From: an uncultured Lachnospiraceae bacterium
GTDB taxonomy: Bacteria > Bacillota > Clostridia > Lachnospirales > Lachnospiraceae
Length of the DNA: 64,000 nt
Assembly (NCBI GenBank): GCA_945919075.1
Contig: CAMEIX010000013.1
Location: 19,834-83,833, forward strand
Reading direction: 5' to 3'
Under the pieces are notes generated by a model that had not been told where the DNA came from, searched no databases, and worked only from the letters and a program-made list of their open reading frames with translations. Both the position numbers and the translations under genes were made by a program. The stretch's first letter is position 1; each line of letters begins with the position of its first letter. Shown here in pieces: positions 55,500-64,000 of this stretch.

Positions 55500-56780
55500 T
55501 TATTCTCCAAGGGCGGAGGATTTTGTAATTACAAAATCACCGAAGATTTCGTCACTCCAGTTCTGTAATTTTTCTAATTGCAGATTAACACCACCATAAG
55601 AGCGGATACCGTGAACATTTGCTAACTCCTGTGTATATTCTTCCAGAAGATATACCGTGTCAAAGCGTACGGGTCCGCTTTTGTATTGGCAGACAAGGGG
55701 AATGACACCGGTTTTTTCATCGGAAATGAGGATGCCTTCCTTAGTCACACGGAAGGTAATCCATGCCATGCCCTCTAACATACTGATACCGTTTTTCTGG
55801 GTAGAAACGTAATTGCCCAGAGAATAATAGCAGAGGGCAGTGTTGCCGTTTTCGGCAGTAATCCATTCTACGGGTTCTACCACATGGGGATGGGTTCCGA
55901 TGATGACATCTGCACCGGCTTCCGTCATCTGGAGGGCGAACTTCTCCTGGTAAGAGGAGGGAGTGGTAACGTACTCGGTTCCCCAATGAGGAAAAACGAT
56001 GACAATATCGGCAATTTCATTGGCACGTTCAATATCCTCAAGCACCTTGGGATGAAGAGTGGTAAAGTCAATACGGTTGGTGCGTTCGTCATAATTACAG
56101 AGCATATTCAGATGTCCTTCAATGGAAGAAGGCAGCGTTTCGGCGTTTGGACCGTAGGTATAATTTAAGATTGCAAATTTCACATCATCGATGACTAAAA
56201 CAGGAATCTTGTCCGCATCTTCTTCAGTTTCGGTAATGCCTACCATTAATATATCGGGGTGGGTTTTCCAGAATTCGATGCAGGAAAGAAGACCGTCGAT
56301 TCCCTGGTCAGCGGAGTGGTTGCTTGCATGGAGAACTACATTGAAACCGGCATCTGCAATGGCATCCCCGACCTCAGTGGGGGAGTTAAATCGCGGATAG
56401 CCCGAGAAACCACGACGGTTTCCGCCCAAAATGGTTTCCTGATTGATGACTTTAATATCTGCCTTATCAAGAAAATCGCAGATTCCTGAAAAAAGAAAAT
56501 CATAATGATAACTGCCGTCACTTTGCTTTCCGGTATTCACAATTCCCATGTGCATCAGATTATCACCGAGAGCCATCAGGGTAATTTCCTTCTCCACATA
56601 GATTTCCACATCCGCAGGATTCGGAAGCGGAATGGAAAACCGGGAGAGCTGTTTCGGAAAAACAGAATGCATGCCGGAGTAAACAGGATCACTCAGGGCA
56701 GCATGACTATCTATGGCAAAACCTGAAAGCAAAAACAGTGTACACAGCAGTATGGATAAAAAACGATAGAATCTTTTCAT
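55500..56780 (-). CDS. CapA family protein (PGA_cap metallophosphatase-like)
   Basis: The 426-residue secreted protein has a signal peptide (1-27), then the CapA fold: LMALGDNLMHMGI, INQETILGGN, VVLHASNHSADQG and VIIGTHPHVVEP, with metal-ligand residues typical of this family. It is related to the poly-gamma-glutamate synthesis protein PgsA/CapA, but no capB/capC genes are near. The role is uncertain. The stop codon touches the preceding convergent stop with no gap. Confidence 0.9.
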   Translation of the reverse strand: MKRFYRFLSILLCTLFLLSGFAIDSHAALSDPVYSGMHSVFPKQLSRFSIPLPNPADVEIYVEKEITLMALGDNLMHMGIVNTGKQSDGSYHYDFLFSGICDFLDKADIKVINQETILGGNRRGFSGYPRFNSPTEVGDAIADAGFNVVLHASNHSADQGIDGLLSCIEFWKTHPDILMVGITETEEDADKIPVLVIDDVKFAILNYTYGPNAETLPSSIEGHLNMLCNYDERTNRIDFTTLHPKVLEDIERANEIADIVIVFPHWGTEYVTTPSSYQEKFALQMTEAGADVIIGTHPHVVEPVEWITAENGNTALCYYSLGNYVSTQKNGISMLEGMAWITFRVTKEGILISDEKTGVIPLVCQYKSGPVRFDTVYLLEEYTQELANVHGIRSYGGVNLQLEKLQNWSDEIFGDFVITKSSALGE

Positions 56781-56843
56781 AAAAATCCCTCACTAAATGT
56801 ATTGCTTACATTATAACATAACTTGTCAACGAGGAGGTAAAGG

Positions 56844-58250
56844 ATGTTACCGGAACTTTTTTTAGAACGTATGAAAGGTCTTTTAAAAGAGGAATATGGA
56901 CTTTTTTTGGAGAGTTTTGAAGGCGAACCCTACAAAGCTCTTCGCTTAAATCTGCTAAAATGCAGGGAGGATTTTATAAAGAAGGGCTATTTTACCTTAA
57001 AGCCGGTGCCCTGGGCTCCATGCGGGTATTACTATGAGGAGCAGGAAAAACCCGGTAAACATCCGTTTCATGAGGCTGGAGTTTACTATATTCAGGAACC
57101 TTCTGCAATGGCACCGGTGCCATTTCTGGAGGTTCATCCGGGGGAGCGAGTTTTAGATCTTTGTGCTGCACCGGGTGGAAAGAGTACGCAGATTGCAGGC
57201 TATATGGAAGGAGAAGGCATTCTTTTTTGTAACGAAATTCATCCCAAGAGAGCCCAGATTCTTTCAGAAAACATAGAGCGCTGTGGAATCAGAAATGCCA
57301 TTGTAACCAACGAAACACCGGAGAAGCTTTCGAAAGTGTTTACCGGTTATTTTGATAAAATACTGGTGGATGCGCCCTGCTCCGGAGAAGGTATGTTCCG
57401 CAAAAACGAGGAAGCCATAACGGAATGGAGCGAAGAAAATGTAAGACTGTGTGCCGCAAGACAGGATGAAGTTTTAGGGTATGCGGCAAAAATGTTAAGA
57501 CCGGGTGGAAGACTGGTGTACTCTACCTGTACTTTTGCACCCGCGGAAAATGAAGGCAGTATCAGCCGATTTTTAAAGACGCACCCTGACTTTTCACTGG
57601 TCAGAGTTGCAGCACCGGAAGGCTTCGTGTGCGGCCGGGCAGACTGGATAACAGAGCCTGCCGGTGATATTGACAAGACGCTTCGTATTATGCCTCATAA
57701 GGTAAAGGGAGAGGGGCATTTCCTGGCGGTGCTTATTCGTAACGGGGATACCCTGTCCGAAGGGGCTTTTCCGCAGGGCGGCTTAGAAAGAAGTATTGCA
57801 CAAAAGGAATATAAGGAATTCTTGGAATTTGCAAAGGAGACGTTAACGGAGACGAAAACGGAGGAACTTCTTGCAGACAGAACCCTGCTTCGCTTTGGGG
57901 ATAATCTGTATACGGCACCTAAACAGCTTCCGGCATTAAAAGGATTAAAAGTACTCCGTCCCGGCCTTCATCTGGGAACCATGAAAAAAAATCGTTTTGA
58001 GCCCAGTCATGCACTGGCACTGCATCTGAAAAAAGAGGACGTAAACAGCAGTCTGGGTTTTGCTCTTTCGGATGCGGCAGTGGGAAAATTTCTGACCGGT
58101 CAGACGCTTACTATCGGGGAAGGATGCGATGTACCTTCCGCTGACGGGAAGGGATATACCTTAATTCTTGTGGACGGCTACAGCATCGGTTGGGGCAAAA
58201 TTGCAGGAAACATTGTAAAAAACCATTACCCTAAGGGGCTTAGGAAGTAA
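56844..58250 (+). CDS. rsmF: RsmF-type rRNA cytosine-C5 methyltransferase
   Basis: The 468-residue protein has SAM motif I LDLCAAPGGKSTQIAGYM, motif IV LVDAPCSGEGMFRK (Cys) and motif VI YSTCTFAPAENE (catalytic Cys), followed by an RsmF C-terminal PUA-like domain (GFALSDAAVGKFLTGQTL). It methylates 16S rRNA C5 positions. AGGAGG precedes the ATG. It is divergent from capA. Confidence 0.93.
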   Translation: MLPELFLERMKGLLKEEYGLFLESFEGEPYKALRLNLLKCREDFIKKGYFTLKPVPWAPCGYYYEEQEKPGKHPFHEAGVYYIQEPSAMAPVPFLEVHPGERVLDLCAAPGGKSTQIAGYMEGEGILFCNEIHPKRAQILSENIERCGIRNAIVTNETPEKLSKVFTGYFDKILVDAPCSGEGMFRKNEEAITEWSEENVRLCAARQDEVLGYAAKMLRPGGRLVYSTCTFAPAENEGSISRFLKTHPDFSLVRVAAPEGFVCGRADWITEPAGDIDKTLRIMPHKVKGEGHFLAVLIRNGDTLSEGAFPQGGLERSIAQKEYKEFLEFAKETLTETKTEELLADRTLLRFGDNLYTAPKQLPALKGLKVLRPGLHLGTMKKNRFEPSHALALHLKKEDVNSSLGFALSDAAVGKFLTGQTLTIGEGCDVPSADGKGYTLILVDGYSIGWGKIAGNIVKNHYPKGLRK

Positions 58251-58272
58251 GTCATCTGTGAAGGAAAGATGC

Positions 58273-58302
58273 TTGACAAGGAAAACGAACGTTAGCTATA
58301 AT
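58273..58302 (+). promoter_or_regulatory. MCP promoter with TetR-type operator
   Basis: TTGACA at 58273-58278 and TATAAT at 58297-58302 with an 18-base spacer. The spacer holds AACGAACGTTAGC (58284-58296), with core AACG-NN-CGTT. The same arrangement is found at 63816-63845. It is a likely operator of the TetR encoded at 59876. Confidence 0.75.
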
Positions 58303-58336
58303 GAATAAGGTAATAATGACAAAGGAGAATACAGAT

Positions 58337-59854
58337 ATGGAAGAAAAAAGCGGAGTACTAATCCAAAATGAGAAACAGGCAAATCGAGCAGTTGCGAAAG
58401 TGATGAGAATTACATTCCTGATGTTTACCCTGGTATATCTGCTTAATGTATTTAGAATTTTTGTAGTTGATATGGGAATCATGACAGTGGCCTATGTGGC
58501 AGGAACCGTATTTCTATGGATTCCTACCTTGATTGTAAATGTGGCAAAGCTGCAGAATGGCTATGTAAAATACATTCTGATTTTCTGCGCAATTCTTTTC
58601 GTTACGATTAATGCGTCTACCCTGGGGTATCACGTGGTAATTTTGTATATCTATGCCATTGCGATTGCAAGCCTTTATTTTTCGAAAAAGCTCAATGTGT
58701 TAACAACTATTTTTTCGGTCATAGGAGTTTCCTTGGGGCAATGGCTCTGTTTTGCACTTAATGTGTTTGAAGATAAAAACTTCACGAACCTGTATAAGCT
58801 TGTTGTATATGGAATTGTTCCGAGAGCCCTGGTATTGATTGCGATTGCTGCCATTTTTACCATGCTTTGTCAGAGAACCGCAGGAATGCTTTCCAATCTC
58901 TTAGATGCCGAAGAACAGGAACGAATGATAAATGAGATGAAACAGATGCAGGAAAAATCGAGGCAGACCTCAGATGAACTGTTTCATGTGGTCAAAGAGT
59001 TATCCGTAATAACAGCGGCATCTATGAAAGCCAATGAGCAGATTGCGGAAGAAACCACCAATATTCTGGAAAACTTCGGTGAGAATACAAATGAGATTAC
59101 CGGTATGAACGGAAGAACACAGGATATTAATGCCCAGCTGATTGCGTTAGGAACGATGAACGGGCAGGTTGCAGAACTTGCCAGAGAAATTAATCAGAGA
59201 ACATCTGAAAATCAGGAGAAGATGGATGATGCAACCAACAGCATGGAGCATATCCATGAAAGTACCAGCGAATGCAAGGATATCATTTCGAAACTTGGAG
59301 AAGAATCAAAAGAGATATTGGGAATTATCAATGTTATTACAGGAATTTCCAATCAAACCAATATTCTTTCCCTGAATGCTTCCATAGAGGCGGCCAGAGC
59401 AGGGGAATGGGGGAAAGGCTTTGCGGTAGTAGCCGGTGAAATTCAAAAGCTGGCAGAGCAGACAAGAGGCGCTGTTGAGGATATCGGAAGAATTGTGAAA
59501 GAAACAGTTCGTCACACAGAAAATGCAGTAAGTGTTATGGAGCAGAGCGTCAATCTGACGGAAGCAGGCATGGCGTGTATTCGTGAAGTAGGCAATTCCA
59601 CCGCAGTGATTACGACTTCTAACAGACAGATGTCGGATCGTATTCTGGAAATGGATAAAACGGTTGAAAATATCAGGGAACAGAGTGATGAAGTTGCAAG
59701 GGGAATGGAGCAGGTAAATGTCAATACCCGGGACAATTACCGTGCAATTGAGCATGTAACCGCTGCAACACAGGAAAACAGCGCCGGTGTGGAAGAGATT
59801 GAACGCATGGTAGAAAGGATAACGGATCTCGCCCACATGGCAGTGGAGATTTAA
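58337..59854 (+). CDS. Methyl-accepting chemotaxis protein without extracellular sensor
   Basis: A 505-residue protein. Six hydrophobic segments (about 26-175) without a periplasmic loop are followed by a HAMP-less signalling domain with the hairpin motif [41 protein letters not shown] and flanking coiled coils. It should relay a membrane or intracellular signal to CheA. The ATG at 58337 follows AAAGGAG; an ATG at 58301 overlaps the -10 box, so cannot be used. It is followed 21 bases later by TetR. Confidence 0.92.
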   Translation: MEEKSGVLIQNEKQANRAVAKVMRITFLMFTLVYLLNVFRIFVVDMGIMTVAYVAGTVFLWIPTLIVNVAKLQNGYVKYILIFCAILFVTINASTLGYHVVILYIYAIAIASLYFSKKLNVLTTIFSVIGVSLGQWLCFALNVFEDKNFTNLYKLVVYGIVPRALVLIAIAAIFTMLCQRTAGMLSNLLDAEEQERMINEMKQMQEKSRQTSDELFHVVKELSVITAASMKANEQIAEETTNILENFGENTNEITGMNGRTQDINAQLIALGTMNGQVAELAREINQRTSENQEKMDDATNSMEHIHESTSECKDIISKLGEESKEILGIINVITGISNQTNILSLNASIEAARAGEWGKGFAVVAGEIQKLAEQTRGAVEDIGRIVKETVRHTENAVSVMEQSVNLTEAGMACIREVGNSTAVITTSNRQMSDRILEMDKTVENIREQSDEVARGMEQVNVNTRDNYRAIEHVTAATQENSAGVEEIERMVERITDLAHMAVEI

Positions 59855-59875
59855 TGAAAATGTGGAGAAGGGGAA

Positions 59876-60478
59876 ATGGTAAATAAAACGACAACCAAGG
59901 ATAGAATTCTGGATTCCGCATTGACATTGTTCGCCGAAAGGGGTTATGACGGTGTGGGTGTGGATTTGATTGCGGAGAAAGCAGGTTTAAAGGGACCATC
60001 CATCTATAAACACTTTAAGGGCAAAGAAGAGATTCTGGATACACTGATTGGTAATGTTGAGAATTATTATGAAATAAATTTTGGGCCTGAGATGCATCCG
60101 GGCAGGATCCCTGCATCTGTGGATGAACTAATCGATATTTCCCTGAAAAGAATTCAGTTTACGCTTCATGATGAAGCAATCAGAAAAACAAGAAGAATAC
60201 TTACTATGGAGCAGTTCAGGAGTGAACGTATTGCGAGACTTGCCACAAGGTACAATCTTGAAAACATACAGGGAATGTATCAAAAGATTCTTCAGGGAAT
60301 GATGGAAGCAGGTATAATAAGGAGTGGGGATTCAGCAATGCTTGCATTGTCATTTGTTGCACCAATTACACTTCTTATACAGATGTGCGACAGGGAGCCG
60401 GAGCGGGAACAGGAAGCAATGGAATCAATTAAGTTGTATTTGAATCATTTTGCAGAGGAATACCTACTTAATAACTGA
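59876..60478 (+). CDS. TetR/AcrR family transcriptional regulator
   Basis: A 200-residue regulator: TKDRILDSALTLFAERGYDG then VDLIAEKAGLKGPSIYKHF is the HTH. It follows the MCP gene 21 bases downstream, with GGAGAAGGGG before the ATG, so is probably in the same transcript and likely to autoregulate it via AACG-NN-CGTT. A terminator follows. The ligand is unknown. Confidence 0.9.
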   Translation: MVNKTTTKDRILDSALTLFAERGYDGVGVDLIAEKAGLKGPSIYKHFKGKEEILDTLIGNVENYYEINFGPEMHPGRIPASVDELIDISLKRIQFTLHDEAIRKTRRILTMEQFRSERIARLATRYNLENIQGMYQKILQGMMEAGIIRSGDSAMLALSFVAPITLLIQMCDREPEREQEAMESIKLYLNHFAEEYLLNN

Positions 60479-60495
60479 ATTTTAATGAAAGAATA

Positions 60496-60525
60496 AAGCC
60501 GGGTAGTTGCTATCCGGCTTTGTGT
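60496..60525 (+). terminator. Terminator after the TetR gene
   Basis: AAAGCCGGGTAG pairs with CTATCCGGCTTT (one G-T pair) around a TTG loop, then a T-rich stretch. The T-run is short. Confidence 0.85.
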
Positions 60526-60537
60526 TGATTTTGCCTC

Positions 60538-60568
60538 TTGACTCGTCCCTTAGGGGAGGTTATAGCAT
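60538..60568 (+). promoter_or_regulatory. MerR-type promoter/operator
   Basis: TTGACT at 60538-60543 is followed by CGTCCCTTAGGGGAGG and a TATAGCAT -10 region. The CCCT/AGGG dyad in an unusually long spacer is the layout of MerR-family promoters, so the adjacent MerR gene probably activates itself and the UvrA-like gene. Confidence 0.75.
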
Positions 60569-60600
60569 AGCCGTATAACGAAAAGGAGAACGTGATAAAA

Positions 60601-61446
60601 ATGAAAATGAATAAACAACATCCCGGTTGTAGGGAAAAAGAAAAAACTCATTTATATAAGATTGGTATGTTTGCCAATATGAATCATGTAACCATCAAAA
60701 CTCTTCGCTATTATGATGATCAGAAACTCCTGGTTCCGGTATATGTGGATGAGGAGAACGGTTACCGCTATTATGAAGCAGGCCAGATGGCGCAGTTACA
60801 CAGAATTATTGCCTTGAAAAATATGGGATTTTCCATAGATGATATCAGGAAAATCATGGGTGGAGCAGAAGAAAAGACTTTTTTGCTTGAGAAAAAACAG
60901 GAGATTTTAAAAGAACTTGCAATCCTGACCACCAAACTTTCGCAAGTTGAAAGTTATCTTGCAAGAGAAAGTATGAATTTGTCAGCACCGGTTCTCATCA
61001 AAGAAATACCGGAAGTAATTGTCTGTACCATGGAACAGAGAATTAAGTCATATGATGCACTGTTTAAACTGATGCCACAAATGGGAGCACAGATGGAAAA
61101 GCTGGACTGCCAGTGTGCCCTGCCGGAGTATTGCTTTACCCACTATCTGGAGCCGGGATATAAGGACGAGGATATATTGGTAGAAATTTGTGAGGCAGTT
61201 ACAGAGAAAAAACAGGATTTGGGGGATATCGCATTTAAGGTATTTCCCAAAGTACCTATGGCGGCATGTATTTTTCATAAAGGTTCCTATAACACCTTGT
61301 ATAAATCCTATGCTATGCTACTTCAATACATTGAAGAAAACGGATATGAGATTTGTGGAAATATCAGAGAGTCTTATATAGATGGGGTGTGGAATAAAGA
61401 AACAGAAGATGAATGGCTTACGGAAATTCAGATTCCGGTAAAGTAA
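60601..61446 (+). CDS. MerR regulator with GyrI-like effector domain
   Basis: A 281-residue protein with a MerR HTH (YKIGMFANMNHVTIKTLRYY, then DENGYRYYEAGQMAQLHRI), a dimerisation coiled coil (about 95-125), and a GyrI-like/BmrR-type ligand-binding domain (SYDALFKLMPQM, EICEAVTEKK, HKGSYNTLYKSY). It likely senses multidrug-like compounds. The GTG at 60592 is another possible start. The UvrA-like gene begins 25 bases after, so it is probably the target. Confidence 0.92.
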   Translation: MKMNKQHPGCREKEKTHLYKIGMFANMNHVTIKTLRYYDDQKLLVPVYVDEENGYRYYEAGQMAQLHRIIALKNMGFSIDDIRKIMGGAEEKTFLLEKKQEILKELAILTTKLSQVESYLARESMNLSAPVLIKEIPEVIVCTMEQRIKSYDALFKLMPQMGAQMEKLDCQCALPEYCFTHYLEPGYKDEDILVEICEAVTEKKQDLGDIAFKVFPKVPMAACIFHKGSYNTLYKSYAMLLQYIEENGYEICGNIRESYIDGVWNKETEDEWLTEIQIPVK

Positions 61447-61470
61447 TGAAGTAGGAGAAAGGAGTTCATT

Positions 61471-63719
61471 ATGAGTTCTCAAGAACATATTATTATCCGT
61501 GGTCTTCGTCAGAACAATCTGAAAAATGTATCGCTGGATATTCCAAAAGGTAAAATTGTGGTTTTCACCGGAGTATCAGGTTCCGGGAAATCCAGCATCG
61601 TATTTGATACAATCGCCGCTGAGAGCCAGAGGCAGATGAACGAAACATATACTGCCTTTATGCGTGGAAGACTGCCCAAATATGAAAAACCAAAAGTAGA
61701 GAGAATCGACAATCTTTCTGCTTCGGTCATTGTGGATCAGTCCCGGCTGGGAGGCAATGCCCGTTCAACTGTGGGTACCATCAGTGATATGTATGCGGCA
61801 CTCAGGCTTCTGTATTCCCGTATCGGAACGCCGTATGCGGGTACGGCCTCCTACTTTTCCTTTAACGACCCCAACGGCATGTGCAAAACCTGTTCCGGCA
61901 TCGGAAAATTCTGGACTTGGACATTGAACGTGCCATAGACCCGGAAAAATCCTGGAACGAAAGTATGCTGAACTTACCTGCGTTTAATGTGGGAAACTAC
62001 TATTGGAAGATATACACAGGATCGGGTTTGTTTGACCTGGATAAAAAGTACCGGGATTATACACCACAGGAGCGGAATCTGCTTCTGTTTGGAAGCAGGG
62101 AACCGGGTGGACCCAGAGAGCATAAGAAAGTGGAGGGCATCAAAACTCAGTTTCAGCGTCTGTGTCTGATGAAAGGCCCCGAGGAACAAAGCGACCACAC
62201 CCTGCGAAGGCTCAATCAGTTCATGGAGGAGTGTACCTGCCCGGACTGTGGGGGACGGCGACTCAATGAAAAATCGCTTTCCTGCAAGGTGGAGGGATAC
62301 AGCATTGATGAAATGTGTGCCATGGAATTTACTGAGCTTGTCAGTGTGCTGCGCAAAATTACGGATCCGAGAGCCAAAACCATTGTGGAGGCTCTGACTG
62401 CATCACTGGAGCGTATGATTGATATCGGCCTTCCCTATCTTTCCATGGACCGGGAATCCTCTACCTTGTCAGGAGGCGAGGCACAGCGCTTAAAGCTGGT
62501 ACGTTATATGGGCAGCGCGCTTACCGGTATGACTTACATTTTTGATGAACCCAGCACCGGAATGCATCCCAGGGATGTGTATCGTATGACAAGACTTTTG
62601 CAGAGTCTGCGTGACAAAGGAAATACGGTTCTTGTGGTGGAGCATGACAAGGATGTGATTTCTATCGCTGATGAAGTCATTGATGTTGGACCTTTAGCGG
62701 GAAAAAATGGTGGTCAGATTTTATTTCAGGGAAGCTATGAAGCTTTGCTTCTCTCCGGAACCAGAACCGGAAATGCAATGAAGCATACCGAGCCGTTAAA
62801 GGAATTGCCACGAGTGCCAAAAGAATTTCTCCCGGTACGAAATGCCGATGTCCATAATCTGAAAAATGTATCAGTGGATATCCCGTTAGGTGTACTGACT
62901 GTAGTTACCGGCGTAGCCGGTTCCGGAAAAAGTTCTCTCATCCGGGATGTATTTGCAAAACAGTATCATGATCGGGTGGTTTTGGTGGATCAGTCACCGG
63001 TGACTGCCACAGGACGTTCTACTCCGGCTACATTTTTAGGCTTCTTTGATGAAATACGAAAAGTGTTAGCAAAGGAAAATGGGGTGGATGCCGGACTGTT
63101 TTCTTTTAACAGCAAGGGCGCATGCCCTGCCTGTAGTGGACGGGGACAGATTGTCACAGAACTGGTATTTATGGATCCGGTTACTACAGTCTGTGAAGCC
63201 TGCGAAGGCAAAAGATACAGTAGCGAAGCTATGTCTTATCAATATAAGGGCAAAAATATAGTGGAGATTCTTGAGATGTCTGCCGGCGATGCCTACGAGT
63301 TTTTCAAGGAAAACGGAAAGCTTAAAAAAGCTTTGGGAGCCATGTTGGAGGTGGGACTGCCATATCTGTCCCTTGGACAGCCACTTAGCACCCTGTCCGG
63401 AGGCGAGCGTCAGCGCGTGAAGCTGGCAAAAGATTTGTACAAAAAGGGGAATATCTATGTGTTAGATGAGCCTACTACCGGACTTCATGCTTCTGATGTA
63501 AAGACGGTAATGGAACTGTTGGATAGTTTGGTAGACCGTGGAAATACCGTAATTGTAATTGAACATAATCTGGATGTGATGAAGTGTGCTGACTGGCTGA
63601 TTGATGTTGGTCCGGACGGAGGTACTGCCGGCGGTGAGATTGTCTTCACCGGAACACCAAGACAGATGGTTGAAAATGCACATACTATTACAGCAGAATA
63701 TCTGAGAAAATCGTTATAA
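61471..63719 (+). pseudogene. UvrA-like ABC ATPase with single-base frameshift
   Basis: Two frames together encode one UvrA-like protein of about 749 residues. Frame one (61471 to about 61908) has Walker A GVSGSGKSS and ends CKTCSGIGK, then leaves the frame and stops at 61938. Frame two resumes with [17 protein letters not shown] and contains [25 protein letters not shown], the second Walker [40 protein letters not shown] and [11 protein letters not shown]. The break falls in the A-run 61905-61908, which seems to lack one A. Such small UvrA2/DrrC-type proteins act in drug resistance. A sequencing error would also explain this. Confidence 0.88.
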
Positions 63720-63738
63720 CCTGTCACGCACAAGCTAT

Positions 63739-63781
63739 CAAAGTCTCCCGAGAGATTTTCCGGGAGACTTTGCTCTTTTTA
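63739..63781 (+). terminator. Terminator after the UvrA-like gene
   Basis: AAAGTCTCCCG pairs perfectly with CGGGAGACTTT around an AGAGATTTTC loop, then CTCTTTTTATAC. Confidence 0.9.
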
Positions 63782-63815
63782 TACTTCCACGAAAAATATC
63801 AGAAAAACGTTTATG

Positions 63816-63864
63816 TTGACAACGGGAACGTTCGTTAGCTATAATATAGAAAACGGTCGTTAGC
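63816..63864 (+). promoter_or_regulatory. Second TetR-type promoter with two operator copies
   Basis: TTGACA at 63816-63821 and TATAAT at 63840-63845 with an 18-base spacer. AACGTTCGTTAGC lies in the spacer at 63827-63839 and AACGGTCGTTAGC at 63852-63864. The position relative to -35 and -10 is identical to the MCP promoter. No + strand gene is visible downstream before the window ends. Confidence 0.75.
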
Positions 63865-63988
63865 GTAGATTCTTCTTGTTGCCGTAATTCTGAAGTAAGA
63901 GCTCGAGAATGTCTCCGGAGGTATCCCTCTCGGATACATAATATACTTGAGTTTCCGTAGTTTTATCCACAACTGCCTGTTTTTTCAT
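63860..63988 (-). CDS. Possible 42-residue small protein
   Basis: The frame reads MKKQAVVDKTTETQVYYVSE and continues with RDTSGDILELLLQNYGNKKN to a stop. It has a natural amino-acid composition, and its length resembles small proteins beside recombinases, but no ribosome site is clear and I do not recognise the family. Its end overlaps the second operator copy. It may be a remnant. Confidence 0.35.
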   Translation of the reverse strand: MKKQAVVDKTTETQVYYVSERDTSGDILELLLQNYGNKKNLR

Positions 63989-64000
63989 ATACTGCTATAA

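Noticed and set aside
58301..58336. Upstream ATG start for the chemotaxis protein
   Set aside because: It overlaps the -10 box of the promoter, so would precede the transcript.

Overview
The window looks like a chromosomal segment of a spore-forming, anaerobic Firmicute, most probably Lachnospiraceae. This is inferred from gene content: spoIIAA-spoIIAB-sigF, spoVA genes, addBA, a TPP riboswitch on thiT, a T-box leader on valS, AsnA, a vitamin B6 ECF transporter, many radical SAM proteins, zinc-ribbon membrane proteins and strong AGGAGG ribosome binding sites. No rRNA, tRNA, CRISPR array, phage or complete insertion sequence was seen. Most of the window is ordinary chromosomal backbone packed into short operons.

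Layout. 0-15.9 kb: a DUF3810 metalloprotease-like protein, a small EamA protein, a TetR regulator, DUF6062, an MBOAT acyltransferase with an SGNH partner (envelope O-acylation), an M19 dipeptidase, a HAD phosphatase, exodeoxyribonuclease III followed by two uncharacterised radical SAM genes, a PAS-GGDEF cyclase, a methyltransferase, a DUF89 phosphatase, a lone PTS EIIC and an alpha/beta hydrolase. 15.9-23.9 kb: addB-addA recombinational repair and riboswitch-controlled thiT on the other strand. 23.9-28.4 kb: an accessory-looking zone with tandem and dispersed repeats, small membrane proteins, an XRE and a TetR regulator, YwlG and a FakA-like fragment. 28.4-34.5 kb: asnA, then a divergent three-gene DNA-repair cluster (radical SAM with HhH motif, DUF4130 protein, nuclease-helicase) whose promoter is flanked by two perfect GAAC-N4-GTTC LexA boxes. 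34.5-40.9 kb: an AT-rich intergenic region with DnaA-box-like repeats, a DUF2142 membrane protein, a PadR-DUF1700-DUF4097 operon with a palindromic operator, an internally deleted MATE transporter, and a B6 salvage pair. 41-47.5 kb: T-box valS, folC, a 47-residue protein and a zinc-ribbon/TPR protein. 47.5-52 kb: the spoIIA operon, a GH25 lysozyme and spoVAA-AB-AC without AD/AE. 52-58.3 kb: a sialate O-acetylesterase, a lone receiver domain overlapping an NlpC/P60 hydrolase, CapA and RsmF. 58.3-64 kb: a chemotaxis protein and TetR behind an operator-bearing promoter, a MerR regulator with its typical operator, a frameshifted UvrA-like ATPase, and a second copy of the TetR-type promoter at the window edge.

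The most interesting signal is the 29.5-34.5 kb cluster: genes known only as putative DNA repair families, placed behind what reads as an SOS-controlled promoter. Other signals worth checking are the shared AACG-NN-CGTT promoter element, the in-frame deletion in MATE, the single-base frameshift in the UvrA-like gene, the 28-bp tandem repeat and the clustered CGCTGA/TCAGCG motifs. All functions are judged from reading the sequence; no database search was run.
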